From DAMCZI01 sp032095175 (GTDB lineage: Bacteria; Bacillota; Clostridia; Clostridiales; Caloramatoraceae), in NCBI GenBank assembly GCA_032095175.1, contig DAMCZI010000003.1, positions 131,497 to 195,496 on the forward strand: a DNA stretch of 64,000 nt, read 5' to 3'. The notes beneath the pieces are model-generated. The model was not told the DNA's origin, did no database searches, and saw only the letters and a program-made list of their open reading frames with translations. Positions 44,327 through 53,358 of this stretch are shown piece by piece (position 1 is the stretch's first letter; every line of letters begins with the position of its first letter). The translations under genes and the position numbers were made by a program.

Positions 44327-44362
44327 ATATTGTGAGTTGTTATTTTGATATTAGAAATCAAC

Positions 44363-44418
44363 TATATATTTGGCATAAATGATTTTACATTTTTAAAAAT
44401 CATTTATGCCAAATATTT
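44363..44418. repeat. palindromic repeat, copy 4 (module B only)
   Basis: A near-perfect hairpin with arms TGGCATAAATGATTTTA and its inverse, followed by the linker TTTTCCGAAAT but no module A. Being 37 bp after the lanC stop it may also end lanC transcription. Confidence 0.75.
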
Positions 44419-44510
44419 TCCGAAATATTAAATTTTCTTAATTGACAATATTCGCTAAAAAATATATACTGTGAATAACATATCCATTGTATTCGCAGTA
44501 TTTTTAAAAT

Positions 44511-44990
44511 TTCTTATTTAAGAAATTTTTATTTTAACTTATTTTAGGAATAATTTGAGACGTTGTTTATTGGGCTTCGAAGAATACTGTATTGTATCAT
44601 ATGTACATATTATTATGCTTTATTAAAGCTATCTAAAACAATATTCATAATCAACAATGTTTTATTGTTAGGAGGTGTAGTAATTAATATTTTATAAAGT
44701 TTGAATCAAATAAATAATAATTGAAATGTATGGTTTCTTTTAAGAAATTTTTATTTTTCTCAATTTAAGAATAATTAAGGACGTATACTTAATAACTATA
44801 ATAAAAAAATATAGCATTTAAAATGTATATGATGATACTCACTAGGGGATATGTTATAAAATAAATTATTTATATTTAATTTTCAACTAAGTTGGCTAAT
44901 AACAGTGGATAGTTGGGCTGAAAGGTTATTTGATGGTTTCTTTTTAAGAAATTTTTATTTTACTTATTTTAAGAATAATTTAAGACGTAA
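44511..44990. repeat. three direct copies of a 50-55 bp noncoding repeat
   Basis: Copies at 44511-44565, 44735-44785 and 44937-44990 share TTTAAGAAATTTTTATTTT, then AATTTAAGAATAATT-like sequence ending GACGT. The spacers (about 170 and 150 bp) are unrelated to each other. An isolated ribosome-binding-site-like AGGAGGTG at 44672 is followed by no start codon or usable frame. The repeats fill the 770-bp gap between lanC and the next gene and may be regulatory or a decayed element. Confidence 0.6.
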
Positions 44991-45096
44991 GGTTTTTGAA
45001 AAAAGATTTAGCATTACATCACATTAAATACCATAATTTTTTTATTAATCTGATTTTAATCTGATTGAATCACTATTAAATAATGGGGGTATAAGT

Positions 45097-46305
45097 ATGG
45101 AAAATTTTTGGAATCCACTCACATGTTTTACAGTATTGGTCATGATATATGCTTTTAGTGAATTTTTATCAAAGAAAACAAAGGGTGCAGTTTCAACTCT
45201 TCTATTTGTTTGTTTTATATTTTTAATAGGATTTTGGACAAACATTCTTCCAAAGGATATCACTGCAACTCCAGGACTTTTAGCAGCTATGAGTAACTTT
45301 GGTATTGCATTATTAATAACTAATTTAGGTACACTTATAAATCTTGAGGACTTATGTCGTGAATGGAAAACCGTTGTAATTGCATTAACTGCTATTGTTG
45401 GTATAGCTGTTGGATGCTTTACTGTAGGAAGTATGTTGTTTGGCAGAGAATATGCTTTAATTGCAGCACCACCTATAGCAGGTTCAACAGTTGCTGGAAT
45501 AATTGTTGTAGCAGCAGCTGAAGCTGCTAAGAGACCAGAACTTGCTGCTTTTGCAATTCTAGTACTTTCTTTTCAGAAATTTTTTGGAATTCCTATTTCA
45601 ACCTACTGTATAAACAAAGAATTGAAACTTAAAAGACAGAATGGAGACTTCTTAAAGGATGAAGTAAAAAATAACTTTAAGCTTCCAAGTATGAGAATTT
45701 TTAAAGAAAAATCAAATAAAAAATCTTCTACATTAGTTTATCTTGCTAAACTTTCATTTGTTGCAATGATTGGTAATTTCGTTGGTATGGCAACAAAAAT
45801 ACCAGGTTCATCACCTGCAAATTATATTTTAAATCCTAATATCGCCTGCTTATTAATAGGTTTAATATTCACACGTATAGGATTCTTAGAAAAAGGAACT
45901 TTGGAAAAATCTCAATCTAATGGTATTGTCATGTTTGGCTGTATGTTGATGCTGCCAGGAGGACTTGCTAAAATAACACCGGTAGCTCTTTTAAAAATGA
46001 TTGTTCCTACAATTGGTATACTTGCCCTTGGTGCAGTATTCATCATTATATTTTCCAGTATTATGGGTAAATTACTAGGCTATTCAGCTAGAATGTCTTC
46101 AGCTATTGGTATAACCTGCATGCTTGCATATCCAGCCACACAAATTATTTCTAATGAAGGTATTGATGCAATGGAAGGAACTCCAGAAGAAAAACAAAGG
46201 GCAATGGATTACATATTACCGAAAATGATTATAGGCGGGTTTGTTACAGTAACTATTGCATCAGTGGCATTTGCAAGTATGATAGGGCCTATAATATTCA
46301 AATAA
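45097..46305 (+). CDS. multi-pass membrane protein, transporter-like
   Basis: A 402-residue protein with about ten hydrophobic segments and conserved-looking glycine and proline loops (AAPPIAGSTVAGIIVVAAAE, CMLAYPATQIISNEG). I do not recognise the family with certainty; it resembles secondary carriers of unknown type (possibly DUF3100). It is 24 bp upstream of an AbgB-like M20 amidohydrolase and in the same direction as a second one, so it may import the acylated amino acid or peptide-like substrate that those enzymes split. The start follows a GGGGG ribosome binding site. Confidence 0.55.
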   Translation: MENFWNPLTCFTVLVMIYAFSEFLSKKTKGAVSTLLFVCFIFLIGFWTNILPKDITATPGLLAAMSNFGIALLITNLGTLINLEDLCREWKTVVIALTAIVGIAVGCFTVGSMLFGREYALIAAPPIAGSTVAGIIVVAAAEAAKRPELAAFAILVLSFQKFFGIPISTYCINKELKLKRQNGDFLKDEVKNNFKLPSMRIFKEKSNKKSSTLVYLAKLSFVAMIGNFVGMATKIPGSSPANYILNPNIACLLIGLIFTRIGFLEKGTLEKSQSNGIVMFGCMLMLPGGLAKITPVALLKMIVPTIGILALGAVFIIIFSSIMGKLLGYSARMSSAIGITCMLAYPATQIISNEGIDAMEGTPEEKQRAMDYILPKMIIGGFVTVTIASVAFASMIGPIIFK

Positions 46306-46329
46306 TGACTTGGAAAGGACTTAGATATT

Positions 46330-47709
46330 ATGATAGGAGATATTTCAATAAATGAAATAGAGGAAAAGCGCTTAATTTTAGATGACTTAAGCAAAAAAAT
46401 TTGGGAAAATCCTGAGGCAGGGTTTAAGGAGTTTAAGGCTTGCGAATATACTTCCAAGCTTTTAAAAAGTGAAGGGTTTAATGTGGAAATTGGAATTGGT
46501 GGTGTATCTACAGCAATTAAGGCAAGTTTTGGTTCAGGAGAACCTGTTATTGGATTTATTGGAGAATTTGACGCTCTACCAGGCCTAAATCAAAAGGTCT
46601 CAACTAATAAAGAAGCTATTATTCAAGGTGAATATGGTCATGGCTGCGGACATAATTTAATGTGTGCTGCGCACGTAGGTGCTGCAATTGGTCTTAAAAG
46701 AGAAATGCTTGAAAATAACCTTAAAGGAACAATAATATTTTATGCATGCCCTGGGGAAGAACTATTAACTGGAAAGGGGTTTATGGCAAGGGGGGGAGCC
46801 TTTAGAGAACTGGATTTAGCAATTAATTTCCACCCTAATAAAGTAAGTGAAGCTACTATTGGAACATCCACAGCTTTAAACTCTGTGAAATTTCATTTTA
46901 AGGGAATAACTTCACATGCAGGTTCTGATCCGCAGAACGGAAGAAGTGCATTGGACGCTGTAGAACTTACAAATGTAGGTGCTAATTATTTACGTGAACA
47001 TGTGACCTCCGATGTAAGGATGCATTACATAATCACAGAAGGGGGAGTAGCTCCAAATATTGTACCTGATAAAGCTTCTGTATGGTATTATATAAGAGCT
47101 TTAAGTAGAGAAGCAGTGGAGGATACATTTGAAAGGTTGATTAAAGTAGCCAAGGGTGCCACAATGATGACTGAAACCGAGCTTGAGGTAGAGTTTTTAG
47201 GAGGGTGCTATAATACACTAAATAATCGTGTCTTGGCAGAGCTTGTATGTGAATGTATGAATAAAATTCCTCAAGAACCATGGACACAGAAGGAACTGGA
47301 TTTTGCTGCTGAACTTGACACATATAGCACTAAGCAATGTGCAGCAATGCAAAGTAAATATAATCTTTCAAAAGATACTCATCTATATTATGGAGGCGGA
47401 AAAGTTACTAATTTCAATAGTTATGGCTCTACGGATATTGGTGATGTAATGCACATTGTACCTACGGCATATTTCTTTACAGGCTGCACTAGTATGGGTG
47501 CACCAGGTCATAGTTGGCAATTTGCATCTTGTGCAGGAAGTTCAATTGGAGAAAAAGGAATGATATATGCAGCAAAGGTTATGGCTATGTTTGGTTCAAA
47601 GGTCCTAAACAATCCAGAGATAGTGGAAAAAGCAAAGAAAGAATTTAATACTTCTATGAAGGGGAAAAGCTACAAATGTCCAATACCAGATGAAATACCG
47701 GTGCCATAA
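46330..47709 (+). CDS. M20 family amidohydrolase, AbgB-like
   Basis: A 459-residue metallo-amidohydrolase of the M20D group. Metal-site motifs include GEFDALPG and the GHGCGHNLM cysteine-histidine motif (about residues 98-107), PGEE (about 140) and a lid domain with SHAGSDPQNGRSALDA. Length and sequence features are like AbgB, subunit B of p-aminobenzoyl-glutamate hydrolase. It likely cleaves an N-acyl or aryl amide of an amino acid. It is flanked by a transporter-like gene and a second M20 enzyme, recalling the abgA-abgB-abgT arrangement though the carrier is not AbgT. Confidence 0.82.
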   Translation: MIGDISINEIEEKRLILDDLSKKIWENPEAGFKEFKACEYTSKLLKSEGFNVEIGIGGVSTAIKASFGSGEPVIGFIGEFDALPGLNQKVSTNKEAIIQGEYGHGCGHNLMCAAHVGAAIGLKREMLENNLKGTIIFYACPGEELLTGKGFMARGGAFRELDLAINFHPNKVSEATIGTSTALNSVKFHFKGITSHAGSDPQNGRSALDAVELTNVGANYLREHVTSDVRMHYIITEGGVAPNIVPDKASVWYYIRALSREAVEDTFERLIKVAKGATMMTETELEVEFLGGCYNTLNNRVLAELVCECMNKIPQEPWTQKELDFAAELDTYSTKQCAAMQSKYNLSKDTHLYYGGGKVTNFNSYGSTDIGDVMHIVPTAYFFTGCTSMGAPGHSWQFASCAGSSIGEKGMIYAAKVMAMFGSKVLNNPEIVEKAKKEFNTSMKGKSYKCPIPDEIPVP

Positions 47710-47822
47710 CAAACAGTTCATATTATATACTAATATTTAATTGGAAATTTTAAAGAATATAAATTTAGTTGTTGAAAAACCTGTTAGTTGGAGGTTGATT
47801 ATTAAAGCAAGGAGGCAAAAAA

Positions 47823-49013
47823 ATGCAAGATTTTTTTGAAGAAGCCAGGCAAATTGAAGATGAGATTATTCAATGGAGAAGGTACTTGCACCAAAATGCT
47901 GAACTTGGATGCAATCTGCCTAAAACTGTTGAGTTTGTTGTTAACAAGCTTAAGGAAATGGGGTATTCCACAGAAATAACACCAAACAATGGTGTAACTG
48001 CAATATTAGATGGTGCTAATGGTGGGAAAACTATACTGTTAAGAGCTGATATGGATGCTCTACCTATGGCAGAGGAAAGTGGATTACCTTTTGCTAGTAA
48101 AAATAAAGGGATAGCACACTGCTGTGGGCATGATAATCATACTGCAATGTTATTAGGTGCAGCTAAATTACTGATGCAGAATAGAGAGTGTGTTAAAGGA
48201 AAAATAAAATTTGTTTTTCAACCTGATGAAGAAACAGCAATGGGTGCAAAAACAATGGTTGGCAATGGTATCTTAAAAAATCCCGATGTTGACGCAGCGA
48301 TGGCCTTTCATAATATGGTTGGGAAATTTCTTAAAACAGGGCAGATTGCGTATTCCAGGGGACCTGCAATGGCATCTGCTGATATATTTGAAATAACTGT
48401 TGAAGGAAAAGCAACTCATGGCGCAAGTCCTGAGTTTGGAGTTGATCCAATAAATATTATGGCCCATATTCATATTGCTTTAAATACAATACTTTCAAGA
48501 GAAAAATCTCAAAAGGAACCAGCAGTATTAACGATTGGTAAATTTAATGCTGGAAACGTACCAAATGCAATTCCAGAGACCGCTTCGATGTCAGGTACCC
48601 TAAGAACCTTTGACATAAAGGTAAGGGATAAAATAAAAACAAGAATAAATGAAATCGCTGAGGGTATTGCAAAGACATTTGGAGGAAGAGCTAGAGTTGA
48701 ATATAAAATGGGTACTCCTGCAGTCATTAATGATATTACTGTAGGAGATGAGATGGTTTCTTATATAAAAGAAATTATAGGTGAAGAAAATGTAATTGAT
48801 TTTCCTTCGCCTATGGGTTCAGAAGATTTTTCAGAGTTTTTATTGAAGGTTCCAGGTGTGTTTTTATGGCTTGGAATGGGAAGTGTTGATGAAGGATATA
48901 AATATGGTATGCATAATCCCAAGGTTGTTTTTAATGAAAGCGGATTTGTATATGGCAGTGCATTGTTTGCACATTGTGCTGTTAAATGGTTGAATAATAA
49001 TTTTAGTAGATAG
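47823..49013 (+). CDS. M20 family amidohydrolase (hippurate/N-acyl amino acid hydrolase type)
   Basis: A 396-residue M20D amidohydrolase: RADMDALPMAEESGLPF (about residues 75-91), HCCGHDNHTAMLLGAA, QPDEE (metal-binding and catalytic Glu), the dimerisation lid with GKATHGASPEFGVDP and the final SEDFSEF near 345. Members hydrolyse N-acyl amino acids, hippurate or auxin conjugates. Behind AAGGAGGC, 113 bp after the AbgB-like gene. The two may form paired or hetero-oligomeric enzymes as AbgA and AbgB do. Confidence 0.85.
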   Translation: MQDFFEEARQIEDEIIQWRRYLHQNAELGCNLPKTVEFVVNKLKEMGYSTEITPNNGVTAILDGANGGKTILLRADMDALPMAEESGLPFASKNKGIAHCCGHDNHTAMLLGAAKLLMQNRECVKGKIKFVFQPDEETAMGAKTMVGNGILKNPDVDAAMAFHNMVGKFLKTGQIAYSRGPAMASADIFEITVEGKATHGASPEFGVDPINIMAHIHIALNTILSREKSQKEPAVLTIGKFNAGNVPNAIPETASMSGTLRTFDIKVRDKIKTRINEIAEGIAKTFGGRARVEYKMGTPAVINDITVGDEMVSYIKEIIGEENVIDFPSPMGSEDFSEFLLKVPGVFLWLGMGSVDEGYKYGMHNPKVVFNESGFVYGSALFAHCAVKWLNNNFSR

Positions 49014-49019
49014 TCTAAA

Positions 49020-49066
49020 AAAGAGACAACTTTCAAGAGGTATATTTCTCTTAAAGTTGTCTCTTT
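49020..49066. terminator. bidirectional terminator
   Basis: A 14-bp perfect stem AAAGAGACAACTTT/AAAGTTGTCTCTTT extended by an inner AAGAG/CTCTT stem, between the convergent M20 and regulator genes. Confidence 0.85.
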
Positions 49067-49073
49067 CTTATAA

Positions 49074-50390
49074 CTATTTATTATCTTTTATCAATAGCTT
49101 GTATACTCTTTCAGGTCTGCCTTTTGTTGAATTCTGTTTTTCATATATAATTACTGCTTCCCCATGCTTTAAAAGCGAACTTAAAAATCTATTTGCTGTT
49201 CTAACAGTTACATTTAAGCATGAAGCTAACTCCTGTGGGGAAAGCTCATTGGTTTTTAGAGTAGCTATTACAGATAACAGCTTTTGTATTGTAAGTGTTG
49301 ATAGCTTAACCTTTTTTGAAAGCTGTTTTATATATGGTGTAACCTCATTGGATACAGTTAATATTTTTTTAAATGATAGTGGACCAATCAATTCAGCGTT
49401 TTCATTAACAATAAAGCTATAGTTACTGCTATTTGACTCCCTGTTAGCAATAATAGCATTAGAAACTGCTTGATTTACGTTATTACCAATACCATAACCT
49501 ACGCATACCCTTATTTTTAAATCATTTTCAATGAAGCCCTTAATAGGGCATACAGTAAAATTATGAGTTATGGATTTTATTGTATCATGCTTTGTGAAAA
49601 TTTTAAAAATGTTATCATTTCTTTCAATAATAAAATCAGTTAATTTTTCCTTTTTAAATGCATTTAAAAGTCCATCTATTTTATCTGTTACAGAGCTATC
49701 AGGGGTTTCCTGTTTTATAGTAATATATATTACTGCTGATTGGTTAATCTTCATTTTATGGATGTTTATATCCTTTATTAATTGATTAAATGTATTCTCC
49801 AATAGGTTTATACTTGGATAAATAAAATGAAAGTTAACTTTAGCTTGCTGCAGTTGTGGAACAATACTACTGAAACGAGTAGTTGAAAAATCTATTTTTC
49901 CTTCATTCCATAATCGAATATGCTTTTCAGCCATAGCCTTTTCCATGTTAGCTATTTCTTCTAAGCTTTTCTGTTGAGTAATTTGATGAAGCTCTTGCAT
50001 AAATTCCCCTAAAGTACCTGTTGCAAGATAGTAGGATATATCCTTTGGATTATCAACCCAATCCATGAAATCTAAATATGCTCTGGAAAAATCCAGAGTA
50101 TCATATTTATACATCAATTTAAAAAACATTTCATAATAACTTTGGAGATCTGTCCCAAAATCCACCAAGGGTTTCTTTAAATTTACTACTTTTTTAATAA
50201 TAGCTTGCTTAGGGATAGGACCGCTTACAGCGAAACCATCGAATTTGTCTTCAAGTTCCATATATAAATCTCCAACATGTGAAAAATCCCTGTAAGTATA
50301 TATTTCGCTTTCACATGGAAGGCTTAATTTTTTTACAGTATCTTTAACAAAACCTTCTAAAAACTCAGTTGTTATTATTGCTATTTTCAT
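49074..50390 (-). CDS. transcriptional regulator with GGDEF-like core and C-terminal winged helix
   Basis: A 438-residue protein. Residues about 1-110 look like a ligand-sensing domain of the PrpR_N kind; the middle (about 220-340) has the secondary-structure pattern of a degenerate GGDEF-like domain (IRVCVGYGIGNNVNQAVSNA resembles the CdaR/PucR-type version); the C-terminal 80 residues form a helix-turn-helix (LSPQELASCLNVTVRTANRFLSSLLKHGEA) with a wing (KGRPERVYKL). No catalytic GGDEF signature remains. It is convergent with the M20 genes and probably controls them or its own gene; this is inference from position. Confidence 0.65.
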   Translation of the reverse strand: MKIAIITTEFLEGFVKDTVKKLSLPCESEIYTYRDFSHVGDLYMELEDKFDGFAVSGPIPKQAIIKKVVNLKKPLVDFGTDLQSYYEMFFKLMYKYDTLDFSRAYLDFMDWVDNPKDISYYLATGTLGEFMQELHQITQQKSLEEIANMEKAMAEKHIRLWNEGKIDFSTTRFSSIVPQLQQAKVNFHFIYPSINLLENTFNQLIKDINIHKMKINQSAVIYITIKQETPDSSVTDKIDGLLNAFKKEKLTDFIIERNDNIFKIFTKHDTIKSITHNFTVCPIKGFIENDLKIRVCVGYGIGNNVNQAVSNAIIANRESNSSNYSFIVNENAELIGPLSFKKILTVSNEVTPYIKQLSKKVKLSTLTIQKLLSVIATLKTNELSPQELASCLNVTVRTANRFLSSLLKHGEAVIIYEKQNSTKGRPERVYKLLIKDNK

Positions 50391-50419
50391 TACATTTACT
50401 CCTTATTTATAACATAAAG

Positions 50420-50483
50420 CCTATTGTAATCCTTGAATGATGATCATTAATGTTATATTTTTGATTACCTATTTTGTAATCCC
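50420..50483. promoter_or_regulatory. repeated GGATTACA...ATAGG boxes upstream of the regulator
   Basis: Two near-identical boxes, CCTATTGTAATCC (50420-50432) and CCTATTTTGTAATCCC (50468-50483), lie 30-95 bp before the regulator start; the second overlaps an inverted repeat GATTAC-N7-GTAATC (50463-50481). Candidate autoregulatory operators. Confidence 0.35.
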
Positions 50484-50870
50484 TGCATTATTTTCACATG
50501 TATTATATCCTATTTATTACTAGTGTTCAATGATAATTAATTAAAAAACGGAAAAAACGGAAATAAACCTGCTTCTTCTATACTGCAGTGAGTAGGTATG
50601 AAAAATAATAGCATTTTATATGAAAACCTATGGAATATAAAACTTACTCTTTCTTACCATTTAAATTTTGTTAATAGTGGTAAAAATCAACTGACAAATA
50701 CAAGTATGTATGGTAAAATTAATCATAAAGTTACAAATAATAGACCATATGGCACATTATGCAATATTGGTTCTACATAGAATAAGGTTCTATAAGAGTC
50801 TGTATTAATAAGGTTAAATATGTAAGAGAATCTATCATTGAATAGGGATGTATGGGGAGAGTGGTAATTT
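50484..50870. other. intergenic region before the xpaC-like gene
   Basis: A 387-bp AT-rich spacer between divergent genes. A 60-codon open frame at 50598 has no convincing ribosome binding site or protein-like composition. Promoters for both sides are expected, but none was clear. Confidence 0.5.
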
Positions 50871-51611
50871 ATGCGAAAAGAAAAAATTATTAAAATAGCA
50901 GGATTGAATCTAGGTATAGCTGTGTTGGATACAATAATCTTCTCTCCTGGACTCTTGGGTATTCAAATCAGGGGGACAAGTATTTTAGGCACAGCTTTTG
51001 GTGTAACAGCCGCACTCATGAGCGTTGTGATTTTTGTTTATGGAAACTATAAGCTTCTCATTGAAAAAGAAAAAGCAATCCCAGCAAGTGAAATTAAGAC
51101 CTCAGAGGATTGTATTGATGCCCTTAAACAGTGTTACGATAAAAAGACCTTTGAAAAGGATATTGATAATATACTAGAGCAAATTGAAAGACTCGGCAAT
51201 AAGAAGGAAACAATACAAGATATTCTTCTCCAAAAGTTTAACAGCAGCGAAATGAGCTATTCAAAATTTGAAAGAACAGTTTTAGATATAGAAGGTATCT
51301 TTTATATGAATATTAAGAGCATAATAAACAAATTAAATGCATTTGATGAAGACGACTATAATCGCATTAGAAAAGAAAATGGGAAAAGAGAATTATCAAA
51401 AGAGTTTTTACAGACAAAAATGAATATATACAGCGAATATATATTATTTATTAAAAATGCAGTAGAAGATAATGAAGAAATTTTACTCAAGCTGGATAAG
51501 CTTCTCTTGGAAATATCCAGATTTAACAGCTTGGAAGATGGCGAAATAGAGAACATGAGTGCAATGAAAGAAATAGATGAACTGATAAATAAAACGAAAT
51601 TATATAAATGA
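50871..51611 (+). CDS. XpaC-like membrane/coiled-coil protein
   Basis: A 246-residue protein with two N-terminal hydrophobic segments (about 5-27 and 38-58) and a long, charged, helical C-terminal part. Topology and position before a telA gene match the XpaC family (5-bromo-4-chloroindolyl phosphate hydrolysis protein), whose members are paired with TelA in Bacillus (xpaC-yaaN). Biochemical role is unknown; the pair is linked to tellurite and cell-envelope stress. Its stop overlaps the open frame of the next gene. Confidence 0.6.
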   Translation: MRKEKIIKIAGLNLGIAVLDTIIFSPGLLGIQIRGTSILGTAFGVTAALMSVVIFVYGNYKLLIEKEKAIPASEIKTSEDCIDALKQCYDKKTFEKDIDNILEQIERLGNKKETIQDILLQKFNSSEMSYSKFERTVLDIEGIFYMNIKSIINKLNAFDEDDYNRIRKENGKRELSKEFLQTKMNIYSEYILFIKNAVEDNEEILLKLDKLLLEISRFNSLEDGEIENMSAMKEIDELINKTKLYK

Positions 51612-51634
51612 TAAAGGAAGGAGAAATTAAAAAT

Positions 51635-53332
51635 ATGAATGAAAAAAATAGTCCTTTTAAAGCTGTGATGATTTTAACAGTAATAGGCATAGCTATTTTT
51701 GGAATTATTTATGGGGGGATATCATTAACAAAAAACTTTGGTAAAGACAAAAAGATAGTTAATACTGAAAATGCCATGGAATCCTTGAATCGCCTTTATA
51801 AAGGGATAACAGTGAATACCATTCAAGCAAGAAAGGGGCAGGTTAATATTGGCCCGGTTAATGTAAAAGATTCTTTACCAGACATATCAAAATATCCTGC
51901 TCAAGTAGAAAATTCAACAGAGAACTTTATAGAAATATTTTCTTCTCCGGAAAAAACAGGTGAAAATAAAGACGGATGGCTTATAGATGTAGCCAAGGAT
52001 TTTAATTCCTCAAATATTAAGGTAAATGGAAAATCTGCTTCCATAAGAATAAGGGGAATAGCCTCAGGAATGGGAATGGATTATATAGTTTCTGGAAAGT
52101 ATGTTCCAGAAGCATTTACCCCATCAAATGAGCTTTGGGGAGAAATGATGAAAGCAAATGGAACTAAGGTAACGTTAGCTAAAAAGAGGCTTTTAGGAAA
52201 TGTGGCAGGAGTTCTAACATCGAAAAAGAAGCATGAGGAACTTATTAAAAAGTATGGTTCGATAAATTTAAAAAACATCACAGAAGCAGTTGCGGGCAAT
52301 GAAATGGCAATGGGTTATACAAATCCCTTTGCAAGTTCCACAGGATTAAACTTTCTATTATCTACTTTAAGTACATTTGATGAGAAAAATCTATTGAGTG
52401 AAAAGGCTGTTAGCGGCTTTGAAAAATTTCAAACAAATATACCCTTTGTAGCATATACAACAATGCAAATGAGAGAATCAGCTCAGTCAGGAGTTCTAGA
52501 TGGGTTTATTTTGGAGTATCAGACATATATAAATACTCCAGACCTAAAAACACAGTATGTTTTTACTCCATTTGGTGTTAGACATGACAGCCCAATATAT
52601 GAAATAGGAGATTTATCTGCAGAGAAGAAAGAGATACTAAACAAATTTCTTGAATTTTGCAGTCAGAGTAAATATCAAAAACTTGCATCAGACTATGGTT
52701 TTAACCAGTTTAATGAATATAAATCGGAAATAGGAGATGCAAAGGGAGATATTATCTGCCAAGCACAGAAGCTTTGGAAGGAAAAGAAGGATGGAAGCAA
52801 TAACATCGCTGCAGTATTTGTAGCTGATATATCAGGAAGTATGGCTGGAGCCCCTTTAAATAAGCTTAAACAATCTCTTTTAAGCGGCTCTCAATATATA
52901 GGCAAAGATAATTCTGTTGGACTTGTTACATTTTCAAACGATGTTAATATAAATCTTCCATTGGCAAAGTTTGATATAAACCAAAGATCCCTATTCGCAG
53001 GGGCTGTAGAGGATATACAAGCAGGTGGAAAAACAGCAATGTTTGATGCAATTGTAGTAGCAACAAAAATGCTTATGGAGGAAAAGGCTAAAGATCCAAA
53101 TGCTAAATTAATGCTTTTTGTCTTAAGTGATGGAGAAACAAATTATGGACATTCATTGAATGATATTGAAGATATGATTAAAACCTTTAAGGTACCAATT
53201 TATACTATAGGTTACAATGCAGACATAAAGGTACTGCAAAATCTTTCAAGTATAAATGAAGCAGCAAGCATTAATGCTGATTCTGATGATGTTGTTTATA
53301 AGCTGGGATGCTTGTTTAACGCTCAAATGTAA
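51635..53332 (+). CDS. membrane-anchored VWA domain protein with solute-binding-like region
   Basis: A 565-residue protein: one transmembrane helix (about residues 8-29), a region resembling extracellular substrate-binding proteins (about 60-370; SNELWGEMMKANG, AMGYTNPFASSTGLNFLL), then a C-terminal VWA domain with a MIDAS DISGSM near residue 398 and the second metal-site TAMFDAI and SDGETN. The bulk is predicted outside the cell. The ATG at 51635 follows AAGGAAGGAGA; an upstream ATG at 51608 precedes that site. It sits between xpaC-like and telA genes, suggesting one envelope-associated complex. Confidence 0.75.
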   Translation: MNEKNSPFKAVMILTVIGIAIFGIIYGGISLTKNFGKDKKIVNTENAMESLNRLYKGITVNTIQARKGQVNIGPVNVKDSLPDISKYPAQVENSTENFIEIFSSPEKTGENKDGWLIDVAKDFNSSNIKVNGKSASIRIRGIASGMGMDYIVSGKYVPEAFTPSNELWGEMMKANGTKVTLAKKRLLGNVAGVLTSKKKHEELIKKYGSINLKNITEAVAGNEMAMGYTNPFASSTGLNFLLSTLSTFDEKNLLSEKAVSGFEKFQTNIPFVAYTTMQMRESAQSGVLDGFILEYQTYINTPDLKTQYVFTPFGVRHDSPIYEIGDLSAEKKEILNKFLEFCSQSKYQKLASDYGFNQFNEYKSEIGDAKGDIICQAQKLWKEKKDGSNNIAAVFVADISGSMAGAPLNKLKQSLLSGSQYIGKDNSVGLVTFSNDVNINLPLAKFDINQRSLFAGAVEDIQAGGKTAMFDAIVVATKMLMEEKAKDPNAKLMLFVLSDGETNYGHSLNDIEDMIKTFKVPIYTIGYNADIKVLQNLSSINEAASINADSDDVVYKLGCLFNAQM

Positions 53333-53358
53333 AATAAAAATTTGGTGGAGGGGTTATT

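Noticed and set aside
44660..44700. AGGAGGTG ribosome-binding-site-like motif in the lanC downstream gap
   Set aside because: No ATG, GTG or TTG in a useful position and the frame closes within a few codons.
44890..44910. Sigma-54-like TTGGCTAATAACAGTGG before the transporter-like gene
   Set aside because: The -12 position reads TG instead of the required GC.
50598..50780. Possible 60-residue protein between the regulator and xpaC-like genes
   Set aside because: No clear ribosome binding site, composition not protein-like, no recognisable motif.
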